Shown here one piece after another: positions 35,351-50,000 of a stretch of 64,000 nucleotides of DNA. Every line of letters starts with the position of its first letter. Position 1 is the first letter of the stretch. The DNA lies in assembly GCF_019925205.1 (NCBI RefSeq), contig NC_083566.1:11222001-11286000 (forward strand), in the 5' to 3' direction. The notes under the pieces are model-generated. The model worked only from the letters and a program-made list of their open reading frames with translations, was not told the DNA's origin and did not search any database. The translations under genes were made by a program, and so were the position numbers. Source of the stretch: Metopolophium dirhodum (lineage: Eukaryota > Arthropoda > Insecta > Hemiptera > Aphididae).

Positions 35351-38300
35351 TTAGAGTGTTCTCTTGTAAATCTTTTCCAAGAATTTAAAAAACATGTCTT
35401 GTGACAAACCACGTGACAACTGTTGAATATGAGTACATATTAATTTATAACTTTCTTCTTCGTAGAGTTGAAATGTGTCTGGTAATTTCAACTGTGCATA
35501 CAAATCTTTGATGACTGCAACATTGGCTGGATCGTCAATACCATAATTATCCTAATACAATACTCAATACGTTAAACATTCAAAGCATACAATAATTGAG
35601 TAATGTAATATTATGTTACCTCCATAATTTTCTTTTGTTCAGAATTAACTTTTTGCAAAGCCACTACAGCTAACCATGAACATTTACCATCTTCAATGTC
35701 TGTGCCAATTTTTCCCATGACATCTGGATCTCCATAACAGTCTAAAAAGTCATCCTAAAAAAATGTTATTTACTTAAATAATTTGTATTGATTAATATGA
35801 TAATTTAATTATTAATATACTTGAACTTGGAAGAAGTGTCCCATTTCAAGCAATATGGTCTTTGCTTGTCGAAAGATTTCTGGGTCACTGATGTTTGTCT
35901 GCAATATTATTTTACTAAGTAAAATCCAATAGATCATAAATAATCATAAATATGTTGTGCTTACCATGCGCATCGCGAGACACACTGGAAGGAAAAATGA
36001 ATAATAAGCAGTCTTATATTTCACAATAGCTGTGTAATTTTCCATGGTATATTTTTCAAGTTTTTTTGACTTGAAGCTATTTGCAGTTAACATATCAAGA
36101 CACTGACCCATCGCAGTTTTCATAGTAACCTAATTATTGAATCGTATCAGAGCAATAGTCGAGGCAAGCTCTTGCCCTGAGATCTATGTTGGTTAAATTA
36201 CATTTAAGGCCGCAATATAAATAGTAAAAAAAAAATTAAATATTTATATTGATTTAGTAACATAAATAAGACGTGTACACATTTTTCCCAGGACCCTTAA
36301 ATTTCCTAAAAACGGCCTTAAATTGTGTAATTTAAGCAACATTGAAATTAATATAAATCATTGTTTTAATTATTTCATACGTCATAGAACAGCTCCAGAA
36401 TATGTGTATAGTAAGGCTTATCCTTGAAGTACTTTTTAATCAACTGGTAAATGGCCTGCTCGAGGAGAACACCATCGTTCACTGCCATAAGACCAATATC
36501 GTTGTGCCGATACCAACACGGACGTCCTCGTCTGGTTATAGCATTATCCATTATGTCATCTAACACTAATTGATAGGCTTGCAGCTAAAAAAAAAATGAA
36601 CATATTATTATACCTATGTAAGTGATTATTTATTGGTTTCTCATCTATACTGTATTGCACAAAAGTTCCTAATTAAGGTAATAATATACAATAAGGTAGT
36701 CCTAAGTACTTCAATAAATACAATTATATCCATAATACCACTAACAAACAATGAATAATTAAAATTAAGTTCACAAGTGATTAAAGTACTTTAAATTCCA
36801 AAAAAAAAAAAAATAGTGCAATGAAATATTTTTTAATTGACACAAATATCAATAGAAATTTTAACATCATAATATAGTTAATAATATACACCTATATTAT
36901 AACTGTTGCATTTCATTGATAATGATCAAATAAATGGACTAACTATATTTTATAATATGAAATATTTACTCAGTCGTATGTCAACTAATGACACACGCAA
37001 TTAAAAAAAACATTCATAGTATTATTTTAAATAAGTTATAGGATATTTAAAAATAAAATTATTACCAACGTATTATATTATGTTATATTATATTAATAAA
37101 AGTTAGTTCTATATAATATTATTAATTTTTAATTTTACTTTGCATGACCTTTATGGATAATAACAAATAATAGGTGTATTATTATAAAAAAAAAAATAAC
37201 TAGCAATGTACCTAATTCAAATGTAATTTGTACACGGGTAAATCATCTGAATGTGGGGAATAAAAATGCATCAATCTTAATAAATAATCTACAGTTATAA
37301 TTTAAAATATAATAGCTTACGATATAGGTAAACTGTTATTAATAATAATTATATTATTTATAAATTATAATGAACTTATATTATACAAAACTTTATTAAA
37401 CCATTCATGAATTATGATTGTTACTATCATTAATTGCCAATTAATCAAATCAATTCATTTAAAAATTATAAAATTCAAGAAATTCCTACTTAATAAAAAT
37501 AATTAGTAACAAGATTAAAAAATATTTATTAGGAGAAATGCCAAGACAAATCTTATATAATATAATAAAACATTGTTATCGTCTACCAGTCTACCAATTA
37601 TTTTGTAAAATTTATCATTTTTATTTGGGATGAAGTTACATTATAATATTGAAACTTGAATTTAAGAAAACAGCATATTGAATTTTACTTTTTATAAATT
37701 TAAACAATATTATGTATCTTTAAAATAAGACTTATTATTGAAAAGTTATTTTTGAGATGACAGTATTTCAAATTTAATTTTCATAATTTCATAGCCATAT
37801 AATTTACTTATTAATGAACTTTAAGTCTTAAATCAATTTGCAATTTTCAATCAACATTTATAAATTATATTTAATTTAAGAGTCTAAAAAAAAAAATATG
37901 AACCTATTTATTGGTTGGTCAGTAGTAGTGTTTCCCTCTAGTTACAACTCTAATTGACTTACAATTTCCACACACCATCCCAGTATATAAGACAATTTAA
38001 GATTTTCATCGGTCTGATCAGCAGGCGAGGATAGCATTTTGAATGACAACACCAACGCCAATCCTCGATTTTTCTTACCTCCGGGCACATTGTATTGCAA
38101 CAGCTATAATAATACAGAAAGTTGAATACATAGCTGCTATACATAAAATCATAGTCACACACCTTGGCAAGCCACTTGGTAACATCGGGCACGTCCAAGT
38201 TACGGCCGGTGTCCGTCAGATCCCTGACAACGTCTGGGAACACTGCCATGAAATCCCTGGTCTCGTCCTTGCTGACGGCCGTACCAGTTATGACCGAAGG

Positions 38301-38515
38301 GACTGGCGGCGCGCGAACTGTACTCATAGACCTAAGACATGATTAAATTTTTTTTTAAATTTATTTAAATATATGGATTTTACGATCATTATATTATACA
38401 GATACCACAGGGCACGGACTTACCGAAAGCTATTTTCGCGAACGGCGGCCGAGTCTGAGAGCAAAAACGCGGTCCGGCGGCTTAGGGCCCTCGTAAAAGT
38501 CAGCATTTTGTTCAT
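35351..38515 (-). CDS. FPPS: Farnesyl diphosphate synthase, aphid GPP/FPP type
   Basis: This trans-prenyltransferase condenses IPP with DMAPP and GPP to GPP and FPP, feeding juvenile hormone and, in aphids, the alarm pheromone (E)-beta-farnesene. The exons are 38515-38424, 38331-38163, 38103-37963, 36584-36381, 36129-35965, 35898-35821, 35754-35620 and 35551-35351, 1185 nt in all (394 aa), with matching phases. The first Asp-rich motif DDIMD is at 143-147 and the second, DDFLD, at 284-288. Just before the first are Gln139 and Leu142. Counted from the internal Met33 (MSTVRAPP) these are Gln107 and Leu110, the two positions I recall as deciding mixed GPP/FPP output in an aphid enzyme. Residues 1-32 (MNKMLTFTRALSRRTAFLL..) are basic and hydroxylated with no acids early on, like a mitochondrial presequence. 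Initiation at Met33 would give a cytosolic form. Confidence 0.94.
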
Positions 38516-38950
38516 CTCTTACGATGTAAGTAGGTGCCTAAGTTGTGTGGATCGTTGGTCGATCGGTGCGAATATTGCTACGATTTATGTCGACGTGAGA
38601 AGAGTTCTGTATCGGAACCGGACGAACAACGAGCAATGTTCCGCGTACGACTACAGAAAGATTTCTATTCTAAAGAACGCAGTCGGCCGTAGCGGAACTA
38701 GAACTGCGGACGTGCGGACGTGCAGTCATCGTCGTCGGCGCGTCGCGGCACAGGTGAAATCTCGTAAAAATCGCGTTTTCGAATTCCAGAAAAAAATGTG
38801 CGTGCGGCCGCGGCGCTCTCTACACGGCAGATGGGCAACTATCACACTCGTCTTCACCGGTTGCGTCACGTCGAGTCACGGCCGGGCTTGAACTTTTCGA
38901 TTTATGTTCCGCCGCCGAGCACAACCGGGCGCAGCCATAATGCCGTGACC
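38516..38950 (-). promoter_or_regulatory. FPPS promoter and 5' UTR, CpG-rich
   Basis: About 430 bp upstream of the FPPS ATG are G+C- and CpG-rich (e.g. 'cgtcgtcggcgcgtcgcgg', 'gcggccgcggcg') in an otherwise AT-rich window. The long plus-strand open frames here (38373-39088) are antisense by-products of this composition, not genes. Confidence 0.5.
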
Positions 38951-41620
38951 TATAGTGACGACTACCTATTGTTGGCCATTATAATATTATTATATTATAT
39001 ACCTACTTTGACGGGTTATCCACTTGCACGTGCTGTTATATCGTCGAGTGAAAGTGGTCAAATGCGTCGCGATTTAAAACAATATTGAATTTTGGAATTG
39101 CTATATGATTAACCATTGTTTAATATTTATTAAAAAGTATTACATAATATTATTCCTATTGGCTATTACATTGCTGACTGCAGGTTAACGTCTTAGAGAA
39201 GTTAAGTTTATTTTATTAGTTAATAGGTACTGGGAAAAATCCAAATCCAAATTCATCTCAAAAAATATTTTCAAAATACTAGCCGAACAACATTTATCAC
39301 GCTCCTAGAGAAATTACATTGTTAGAAGATAATATTATTATGTACATCTTACATTCTTATCGAACTAAGGACGATGATAGAATATGAAACTATTGCACAT
39401 ACTTCGTTTTGAAGCTACTGCAGATATATATTTGAAATTTACCGTTTCTACGGTACCTATACCTATTACTTACATATGATCCTATGTAGGTACAGGCGTA
39501 CAGCTTGAATAGGCTATACTAAATATTGTATATAGGGAACTGTATAAGTTCGAACTATAATACACGTCATATATCAAATATGGCATTGCAGGCGCATTGC
39601 AGTTTATACTTCTTCGATTTTTGAAATTTTTTGATACGTAGATAAATAGAAATTTTTAAAGTGGACAAGTATAGCTCACTATTTAAAACCACTCTTCTGT
39701 AGATACAGCAGGGGTGCTTCATCAATTAGTATTAATGAGGATGTGTTAAATTTGAATTCAATGATAAATCATTGCATACGAAAAACGATTCTGTCAGCCA
39801 GCAGCCTATATATTATATTACTAAGTATAATTGATTATGCATTTATTTTACATTGCTATAATAGTACATTATTTTACTATTAATAATATCGTAGCCTTCG
39901 TAAGTTGAATTCATTTTTCTAAAAACGTATAGCATTTATTATAGCCATACATATAGGTATTATAAATTATAGGTATATCGTATATAAGTAGGTATATAAT
40001 AATAATATATAATATGTATAATTATAAGTCATATATTATTGTTATTAACTTAGAGTCAATTAAGACTTACCGTATAATGGTGTAAAGAGGTCCATAGTAT
40101 AATAATAGGCGAACTACCATAAAAATAATCTAAATATTGTAAAAATGGCAATGTGTAAATTTGTATATAGTAAAAATAGTAATATATTATGTAAATGTTT
40201 CAGATACCCACGAATAATATTTTTTAGTAAAATAAATAAAATCGTTAGTTAGGTAGGTACTCTGTATTTAAAATATCTAATTTCGTCAAAATTTGTACTT
40301 CAAATACCTATTAAAAAAATTGTGCTTATATATTTTTAAAATTGTTGGGAATCAGTAAGTACTACTTAGGAAAAACTTGTATTCAATTAAAGCCCTATTA
40401 AATAATTTGTACATTTTCATAATTTTGACGAATTTTGCCAACGTTAGAACTTCAACGCTAATAAAACAAATCGTATTAATACATGTGTTTCCAATATTTT
40501 TTAATTTCTATAAAATCAACTTATTTGAATAAGTTATAAATTTTTTAAAATATTATAAAATAATACCTACAATTACTTAACCTATACATGGCTAAATAAC
40601 GTATCATCCCGCTAGGCCAAATGTCCTTTCTTAATAATAGTCATAAACTCATAACTGACTGCAGGGACGGAACGTCTGTTTTCCTATACTTTTCCTCCAG
40701 GCACAGAAATCTTTCACCAAATCTGTGCTTCAGCTATACGTGTACCAGTCAATGTCTGTATGGCTAATTATTTTCAATGTACCTTCGTCCTTCAATGTTT
40801 TTTATCTGTTAATTTTATCTTCTATGTACAATTAATATCATAACAATATATTATCAATAACTATTATAAGTTATGATATTATTAGTTATTGATCCAAAAA
40901 ATGTGTATGAATAAACGAATAAAGTATTTTCAGTATTTCCTAACTGTTTATTATTTGTGTATTATATACACTCCATTTCTCCATATCTGTAGTATATTGT
41001 ACAGTGTCTTCTAGTTTCTATAATACTAAAATACTTAATATAGTAAGTAGTTACCTTACCTAGGTACTTCATCTATAGTAGGTATAGTGTATACCTACAT
41101 AATATGTTATTTTGATAATGATAATGTTTAATAGCGATAATAGGTACCACCTACCTTAGAATATTTTAACATACATAGTACATTACTTTAATTAATATTT
41201 AAAATAATATCAATGTTAATTTTTTTTCAACCACAGGTTTTGTATAGTCATCATAAATAAAGTACCTATATAATATTCTAATTATAATAATATAATTTAT
41301 ACAGTATTTTAATCAATGTTATAAAGGTACTAAATAGGTACCTACCTATAATTGGTAATTTGAACCAATAGACCAATAGACAAATATATATTATAGACTA
41401 TAGGTGTATAGCTAAAGAATAAACAGTTTATTACTATTATATCATTATATTTATAAATCTATTCAAATATTTACATATATTAGATTTCATAATATATAGT
41501 TTCAAGTTTATGACTTGTGTATAGATAGGTAACCTGCTGTGTTCTATTTAGTATTTATAATACTTTTTTTATTTATTTATGTTGAAATGATTTATGTTTA
41601 TAGGTCCAAATCTAAAAGGT
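38951..41620. other. AT-rich spacer, no gene seen
   Basis: It contains one repeat fragment (39715-39870) and many 'taggtacctac' words. 40660-40790 is less AT-biased ('gcacagaaatctttcacc') but has no open frame of note. Confidence 0.35.
39715..39870 (+). repeat. Partial copy of the dispersed repeat (terminal part)
   Basis: It matches the 42790-42900 segment: 'gtgttaaatttgaattcaat', 'gataaatcattg', 'cgaaaaacgattctg', 'gtcagcc'. This is the same terminal region as the 17250 copy. Confidence 0.55.
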
Positions 41621-41639
41621 TGAAAATAATGTAGGTACC

Positions 41640-42720
41640 TTATATATAAGGTTCCTCAGAAATTGGTTTTATAGCAATTTAAAAATAGTTTGGCAACTGT
41701 ATATTGGCTATGTATTTTTAATATTTTTCAACTGCTATTGTAACAATATATCAGGACTTCAGGAGCCTTGCATTAAATTTTCACTTTTTTTACCCAACAA
41801 GTATCTACAGTTATACATTTTTTAATTACAACAAAAATAAGAAAATCGTTACATGAGAACTTGAGTGAATATCAAATGTTTTAAAAATATGAATTTCAAA
41901 CGTTCATAAAAATTTAATTTTACTTTCTTGTAGAAATTTTTTTTTGATAAAAGTAGACCAGGGCCTAATATTAAAATATTTTGCACACCTAATTCCACAC
42001 CAAAATATTTTTAAATAATGAACATATACCTATAGTACTTAGTAGTGTGCATGCCACATATAACTTCATTGCATAATTATTGTTTTTGCTATTCATAAAT
42101 AATTGGTTTTAATACAATCTAAGACAATCTTTTATAAAATTCCTTGATACCTATAGGCTATAGGTATGCCTATATGACTCAATATATTAAAATTAAAAAC
42201 GAAATAGCTTGGGTTAATATACATATTATATTATAAGCCGCCCAGAATATGGTGTAGTCGGTATTATTTTTAGGGTTAAGGATTTTAAACGAATACAATA
42301 TGCTAATTAGTAATTTTCAATAATCAATATTGAATATTAATCAAATAAAAATTTATAAAAGCCGAAAATAAGTACTGCACACTTTTAAATTTGCTACTGC
42401 ACATTTAATATTAGCTAACTGCACATAGTGTGTGCTACTGTACACAATTTTAGGCCCTGAGGTAGACAAACTTATGGATAATCTTGTATTACATTTAAAA
42501 AACTTAGATTTAAAAAGAAAATTTTTATGAATTCTCAACTAATTTGCTAATTTTCGTGATTTTTCCGTATTTTGTCAAGATTTGAACTTTAAATGCTTAT
42601 AAATAAAAACTGTGACTAAAGATTTTTAATTTTTTTCATCTTCCTTTAAAATAATATACTAGGAGCCTTCAATTAAATTTTTAAGCTTTTTTAACCAACA
42701 AACAAAATTTAATCGATATT
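41640..42720 (-). repeat. Partial copy of the dispersed repeat, split by a nested hAT element
   Basis: Segments 41690-41958 and 42460-42720 continue one another when aligned by eye to 43120-43740 of the longer copy. The join is interrupted exactly by the element 41959-42459. Confidence 0.65.
41959..42459. mobile_element. hAT-type MITE, 501 bp, nested in the dispersed repeat
   Basis: The terminal inverted repeats are CAGGGCCTAA at both ends (perfect 10 bp). The 8-bp target duplication is AAGTAGAC (41951-41958) and AGGTAGAC (42460-42467). The 43.4-kb copy of the host repeat keeps a single 'aaggtagac' at the homologous point, so the empty site is visible inside this same window. The right part carries repeated TGCACA words, possible transposase-binding motifs. 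Confidence 0.85.
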
Positions 42721-42726
42721 TAAAGA

Positions 42727-44098
42727 AAAAAAGGTGGGTAAGTGGATGTCGCTCTGCTGTACAGTAGGTTACAAGTGGGTCACTGTAATGGATGGTGTTA
42801 AATTTGAATTCAATGATATAATATCATTGTATAAGAAAAACGATTCTGAGCGAAAACGTTCAGTCAGCCTCTGATATTACCAAGTATATTTGATGATATT
42901 ATTGTGAATAAAGTAATTTATATATAACCTATTTACGTGAAGCCTAAGAGCCTTGTTTTCAATTTTCAATCCTTAGCTATAAAAGTTGAACATTTTATAA
43001 TTTTTTAACTACAAAATAATTATTAAATTATAAATTTAAAGAATTTTGTCAAAATTTGAAATTTAAATGCTTTAAAAAAAAATTGTACCTATGTATTTTT
43101 AATAATTTTAAACTGCGCTTATAACATTATATCAGGAGCTTTGCATTAAATTTTCACGCTTTTTTACCCAACAAAAACCATTTTATTTATATTTATAGAA
43201 AAAAAAACTAAAAAAATTGAAAACTGACAATGTCCGTAAAACAGCTCAAAATGAGACAAATTATTTTCAAAATTGTATCGTGTATAGAAAATGCTAATAC
43301 AAACATTCAGTGAAATTTTCAAGTATCTACAGTCATTCGTTTTTTAATTACAATAAAATAAGAAAATTGTTACACAAGAAATCGAGTGAATATAAAATGT
43401 TGTAAAAATATGAATTTCAAACGTTAATAAAAATTTAATTTGACTTTCTTGTAGACATTTTATTTTTGATAAAGGTAGACAAACTTATGGATAATTTTGT
43501 ATTACATTTTCAAATCTTAGATTAAAAAGAAAAATTTTTATGAATTCTCAACTCATAATCATTTGCTAATTTTCGTGATTTTTCCGTATTTTGTCAAAAT
43601 TTGAACTTTAAATGCTTATAAATAAAAACTGTGACTAAGGATTTTTAATTTTTTTCATCTGCCTTTGAAACAATAACCTAGGAGCCTTCTATTAAATTTT
43701 CAAGCTTTTTTACTTAACAGATAAAATTTTATTGATATTTATAGAAAAAAAAAAACTAAAAAAAATGGAAATTGACAATGTCCGTAAACAGTTCAAAATA
43801 TTTGGAAAATGTTATGGTGTATAGGAAATGCAATTATAAACATTCAGTCAAAATTTCATGTCCCTACGGTCATTTGTTTTAGAGATTTTCTCAAAAACAG
43901 ATTTTTCGTAAAAATTCCCGTTTTTCCTTAATTTTTCCTTTGTTTTTCTTGGCGCTTTTGAAAACTACTGGAGATACTGTTGAAGAAAATCCAAGCACTT
44001 TTACTGTCCTATAAAATGTGATGACAGACACAAAAAATTTTTAAAAAAAACACGCATCATTGTAAAATCGATGCATTCATCGCTTCGCTCAGAATCTA
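42727..44098 (-). repeat. Long copy of the dispersed repeat (inverted relative to 2012-3475)
   Basis: It begins 'ggtgggtaagtggatgtcgc' and ends 'cgcttcgctcagaatctaaa'. Matching blocks with 2012-3475 run the full length in opposite orientation. Both long copies stop at the same 'tttagattctgagcg' edge, which marks a true element end. No coding capacity. Confidence 0.75.
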
Positions 44099-47000
44099 AA
44101 AACAGATTTATATGATATATTTATTATCTCAGGAGATACCGCAATGGGAAAATCCTTGCGGAACACCCGTATATTAAAATATTATTCAGTGTTATAATAT
44201 TATGTTGTATGTTTTACATGGAAACCAAAAAAATAAAAACAAATAACAATTAAAATGTTATGAGTTAGAAATAAAAGAATCATTTTGAATAAAACACAGA
44301 CGGCGCGGGATTGGCAAGATCAAGGACAGCTTAGCGTTAGCAATAACGAGTCGGGGAGTTAATTATTATAATATTTATTTAAATAATTTTTGTATTATTT
44401 AAATTTTAAATTAGTTTGGAGGTATTCATCTCGTCTTCTTGTTATTTCTAGTTGTGAACCAAATATTATGCTTTACATTAAATAAAAGCGTTATTATTGA
44501 ACATTGATACAATACATAAAAAGATGCAGATATTTTTAAGAATTCTCTCGATTCTCTAGAAGATAAGTTTAATATATACAGCCAAACAGACATTACAAGC
44601 ATAGGTACCTAACCTTATATGATAAATAGTATATGTCTTGCAAAAATAGGTCACGTAGTGTCTTCTGGAAGACATAGATGTACATATGACAGGGGTATTT
44701 TAAACAAATTTATTTTAATTATATTTGTTGGTAGGTCGTAGGTACAAATAAAAATAATGTTTATTGTACAATAATATTCCACAATAATACAATCAAATAT
44801 TCACACATGCAGTTTATATTATAACGCCTAGGTACGCGTGTGACGTGAGAATGTTAAACATACATACACAATACACAAATATATGTATAATAACCAACAG
44901 GTATTGTTGGTACGTCAAAGTAATATTTTAATTAGCATTATAGTATACATACTGCATTAAATTAGTGATTATTATGCCTATATTAAATCATATGTAATTA
45001 ATAAATACCACCAATTTCAATGGAAAACACAAATTAAAAATATCTTGCTTAATGTAACGTACTGAACTTATGATAAGGAAATTACTTTTCACCTACCCAC
45101 GGGTTAATCAACAATAAATCTCAATAATTACATAATATTAATGTAATATACGTATATTACAGATATAAAAGATATAAACAATTATAATTAATGACATTAA
45201 ATATTATTATATTATGTAATATACTAAGTATTTAAAAATAGGTATAATATCTAATAACAAAATAATAAATATGATGGTCCTAGTAAAAATAATAAATACC
45301 ATATTTTTTATTGAAACAACCATGAGTATACTAATGTATAAATATAAATATAAATTAAGTGCTATAGATTAAACTTAAAACTACACAAATATAGCTATAG
45401 CTATTATATTATGTAGGTCAAATAATAATTATTAATTGCACACATATAGTGTACTTATATATATTTAGATACAATTCAAATTTCAATTGATGAGTTAGGT
45501 ACCTACAATAAGTTATAATGTTTAATATCTATACTCTATTACTCTATATAGGTGCCATCTATTAAATAGTTAATAATATTATTATATCTCAATTCAAAGT
45601 ATTGTGATTATATAACTAGACTATACGTGTTTTAAATTTATTACTATATAATATATAATATACAATATATATAGGTACGCGTGTATATATGACCTCTAAG
45701 GCTCTACATAATATCTGTATGTAATTCGTATGTATACCTACGAATATACAATGCGATAAATGTACTGTACAATATACAATATGACTTTTCTTATTACAGA
45801 CGTTTAGTGTACTATAATACCTATCCGGAATCTCAATTATAATTGACTGTAGAGTGAAGCTATTCTTAAATAAATAAAACTTATCACGTACGCAATTGTA
45901 CCGACAGCTGCTGAACAGGAACAGTATTAAACACCGAAGTTAATCTATGAATAGGTATCCATCTTGTGTGGCATAACAATTATTTTGGTCGTTGAGAGTT
46001 TGAGACAATCATAAACCGGTGTTAGGCCGGATATCCACCCTCAAAAATAAAAATAGAAAAAGAAATGTCTTTCGTTGATTATCACTTGTCTACAACAATA
46101 AAAATTGAATTAAAAGATTAATAAATTTACTGCATTTTAACAATAAATTGAAAACTTTTGTATTTATGATACTGTATCCTATTTTAAGCCCATATTGGAT
46201 TTTAATATTATATATTTAAATGTTAATGAATAAAACCCAATTGAAGTTAGTTGAGTTAAATCAATGTTAAAAACGTTAAGTTATAAGTGAATGGTAGTTG
46301 ACACTTGACAAACAATATATTTAATTCTAAAAGTTTAAAGTTAATATGGAGAAAAATATTGACACAACAAACAACTCATATTTAAAAATAAGTGGTTTTT
46401 TGTTTTCAATTATCACTTATCAGGTATAGCTGGGTCGCACATAGAGATTGTTGCGCAACTTTAACATTTTTTAAAATTAGGTCTTAGATTTATGAGTAAA
46501 ATACTAAAATTATTGGCCTTTGGGAGTTACTTGTTTCCTCCTAAACAAACATTTACGTTTCCTCCAAATTCAGCGCTTATATATCCAGTATACTGTATAC
46601 TCACCTATTATTGTATACACTTTGATTTTCTACTGCCAGACTCAAGTACAGCACTACAGCATTAAGCGCATTGCATATAATAGGCTCAACTGTTCAAAAG
46701 TCTTCAAGATCTATAAATAATATAATGAAATATGAATATCTATCCAAGCTCCAACACTCAAATAAAATCGATAGGTAGATACACGAAAAAAATCGAAACG
46801 TTGATTTCACACCAAAAATCTATAAGGAACCAGAAATCATTAAACCTGTTTTATTCTCTCTGCCTGCTCGCACATCAACAAAGTGATTCATTGAATAGAC
46901 CTGAAATGGTAGATTTTAATATACACGCAGTCCAAACAGTAAATATCCAGTTGTATACATACCTACCTATAATTTTAAACCTATGATATTTATATGTTTA

Positions 47001-50000
47001 TGGTTTACTTTGAGGAAATGAACCCACCCCCGAAATTATTAATTTAACACAGATTTTTACATTTAAAATATCGAAATGTTTTCTTTTTAGTAGGTGTTAT
47101 TAATTATTATACAAGAATACATTTAAATAAAACGAATGGTGGCTTTAATTTTCAGTCGAAAACATTTGCAGTTTAGGCAGTCAAGGCCTACCTTGTTTGA
47201 GGTTTAAACTTTCTAATTATTTCTAGCTTATTTTTTTATTTTGTCCTTGTTTTGATCCCTTGTTTTGAAACATTATAAAAAATTAGATTAAATTACCTAT
47301 CTAACATAATATTTGGGGTGGTACAATAATGTACAATAGCCAATGAACAATATACTGCCCAATATGTGTTATACATTTATTCAAAACTATGTATAGAATA
47401 TAGCAGAGTACCGTGAATAAATATCCCATACATATGACATTTTTCAATATTTCATAGGTATTATTTTTAATATTAAAAAAATTCTGATATTTTACCAGTG
47501 GCGAATAAATAGTTAATATACGAAAAATAAATTATATATAAACTGACTGCTGATATATAACAACTATACAGATATAATAGATGAGAAAGATAATATGTAC
47601 CTAAAATTATCTTTAGTGTTATTATAATACTATGGATGTAGGAATATAGGTATAGAATTTGTAATGTTATGTGTCCTACAGCGTGTGCAGTACTATTGTG
47701 TATGGTGTGCTTTCGTTGTTAATAATTTCTGTTTGAATTTATTAAGTATACCTACCTAATATTTGAGGCTAGAAGGTCAAAGATATACTATTTTTTGAAA
47801 GGCATATTATTATCTATTATGAATATTATGTATAACAAATGTGTGTTCACAATTTATGCGACGAAAATACTGGAAAAAATAGTCACAATAGTATATTGTG
47901 TGGCAAGGGCGGGAAGTGAGCTATTTCAGTCGATCACGGCAAAAGTAATGCAGGGATCTATGCAACAACTAGACTATAATTATACGACAACAATATTTCA
48001 TGAAAGAAACGATTTGGTTTTATTTATTTTAAGTGTCACGCATGGAGGTTATAATATTATGATTATAAGATGCAACCAAAAGCTTATGTTTTTTAAAGAC
48101 CGACGACCGTGGTATAGATTTCAGTGCGGGGTATACGCGCGTGAAATGTGCGCGCAGCACTTTTGGGGATTCCCACTTTACCATCTGGCACTATTAAAAA
48201 TTCCCACTTTACCGCCCGCTGGACGGAAAAAGGACGCTTTCCAACGCTTCAGCCTTCAACCGCTATCAAAAACCAAACTTTCGGTACAGGCGTGACAAAT
48301 ATATATAATATATACATTTTAAATAAATATTATAAAAATTGATTAAAACAATATTTAGACTAGAACGTATTTCAAATGTTTAGGTCCGCACCTGAGTACG
48401 GATTATAGGTATTATTTGCAGTTTGTGAGACTTAATCAATGTCGTTGAACTTAGAATAGTTGCGACTTGTGGAACTTAATATAATATGATGTGTACCTAT
48501 TAAGATAAGTGCGATAACGAATACTAAACGATCGAATACCGATGGACGGGTGGCTAGTTATTAAAATATTATAGTAGCTAGTAGGTATTTCTACTAGGTA
48601 TATTATTAGTCTACACAAATAATTTAGGACAAGTAACAATATTTGTAAATAACGATTTATTATCTATGGATATGTTCGGCGTATGAGTTTATTTTAATTG
48701 TTTCCCTATTCTACCACCCGTTATCTGAAATAGGGGACATTTTTTTAAAATTCATATTAGATATAATAATGATGAATTTGAGAGTAACAAAAATTGCTAA
48801 GAAAAGAGGGGAAAAGCCCCTTAGCCGGTGGGTACACATAAAGTTGCACCCTCTGCGTCAAAAGTCTGGACACACCTATGTCCTTAGAAGGATATAAAGA
48901 CGTATAATAACCCTGAAACTTAATGAAATTTTTATTTTATTTTCTATAATATAGACATAGTTATAAGTACCTATACATTATCATTAAAAAAATAACTATT
49001 GATATAGCCTCAATACAGTTTTTAAACGTCATAAAATACACGTTATTGAAAATATATAGCAGTAAATAGTATTATTATTGAAAATCGTCTTACCAATAAC
49101 TATAGGCTTTGACTATATATAATATACTTAGAAATTCCAAAAACCAGAATTTTAATAAATCCTAAACTAGCATTCAAATTGGGCGAGCATGCAATAGCCA
49201 ATAGGTGACACGATAAGTTCTTAAATTATTTATAACAAAACCTATATATAGCTTAATGCTTACAGACTTAAGAGTAAAGAGTGCGTCGAAGACAAGACAT
49301 TTAGGTAAACGTAGGTATAACATTATACATAGTAATTTCTTTATTCAACAGGTAGTTGTGTGCAAATTTCCACACCACCATTGCTCAAAAACGACAACAT
49401 TGGAATGATGAAGTCCGTTTAAATGCATGAGGTATTAAACATGGCGCATTTTTTTTTTTATTGTGGTTTCCCAGTTAAGGCTTAATCCACACGTACAAAT
49501 AAAGTGTCAATTTTATCCACACTTTCACCACAAAGTAACTTACTGTTAATGATCAATGGTGGATACGTTTTCGTTTTTAATGTACCTATATAAGATTCAT
49601 TTAATAGGTTTGTGTTTTGACGAAGGACCGTCAGGGTTGACAATAATAAGATAAATAATAATGTGATGATGGCAAAAATTACAAGTCTGTCCATGATTGG
49701 ATTGAACATAATGGAATTCAACGATGCAGCTTGAGTTTTTTTTTATGGCGAATTTGTGGATTTAATTTTAAATTAATAGGAATAATAATACTTTAATTAT
49801 TTAAATTATTAAACGCACGCACTGTTGAATTTGTATTCAAAATAATTTATTTTAATAGGTAGGTACTGTTAATTTTTTTTGCCAACACTCATAAAGTTAT
49901 AACTTATAAGTTATAACATGGGTTCATTATTAGGAACTTTACTTTTTTTTAATACTTATATATCCATTGCCCATTGGTGAAAAAAGTAACTGTAACAATA

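Noticed and set aside
38373..39088. Overlapping plus-strand open frames up to 172 codons
   Set aside because: They run antisense to FPPS exon 1 and its CpG-rich promoter; few stops are expected there, and no family is visible.
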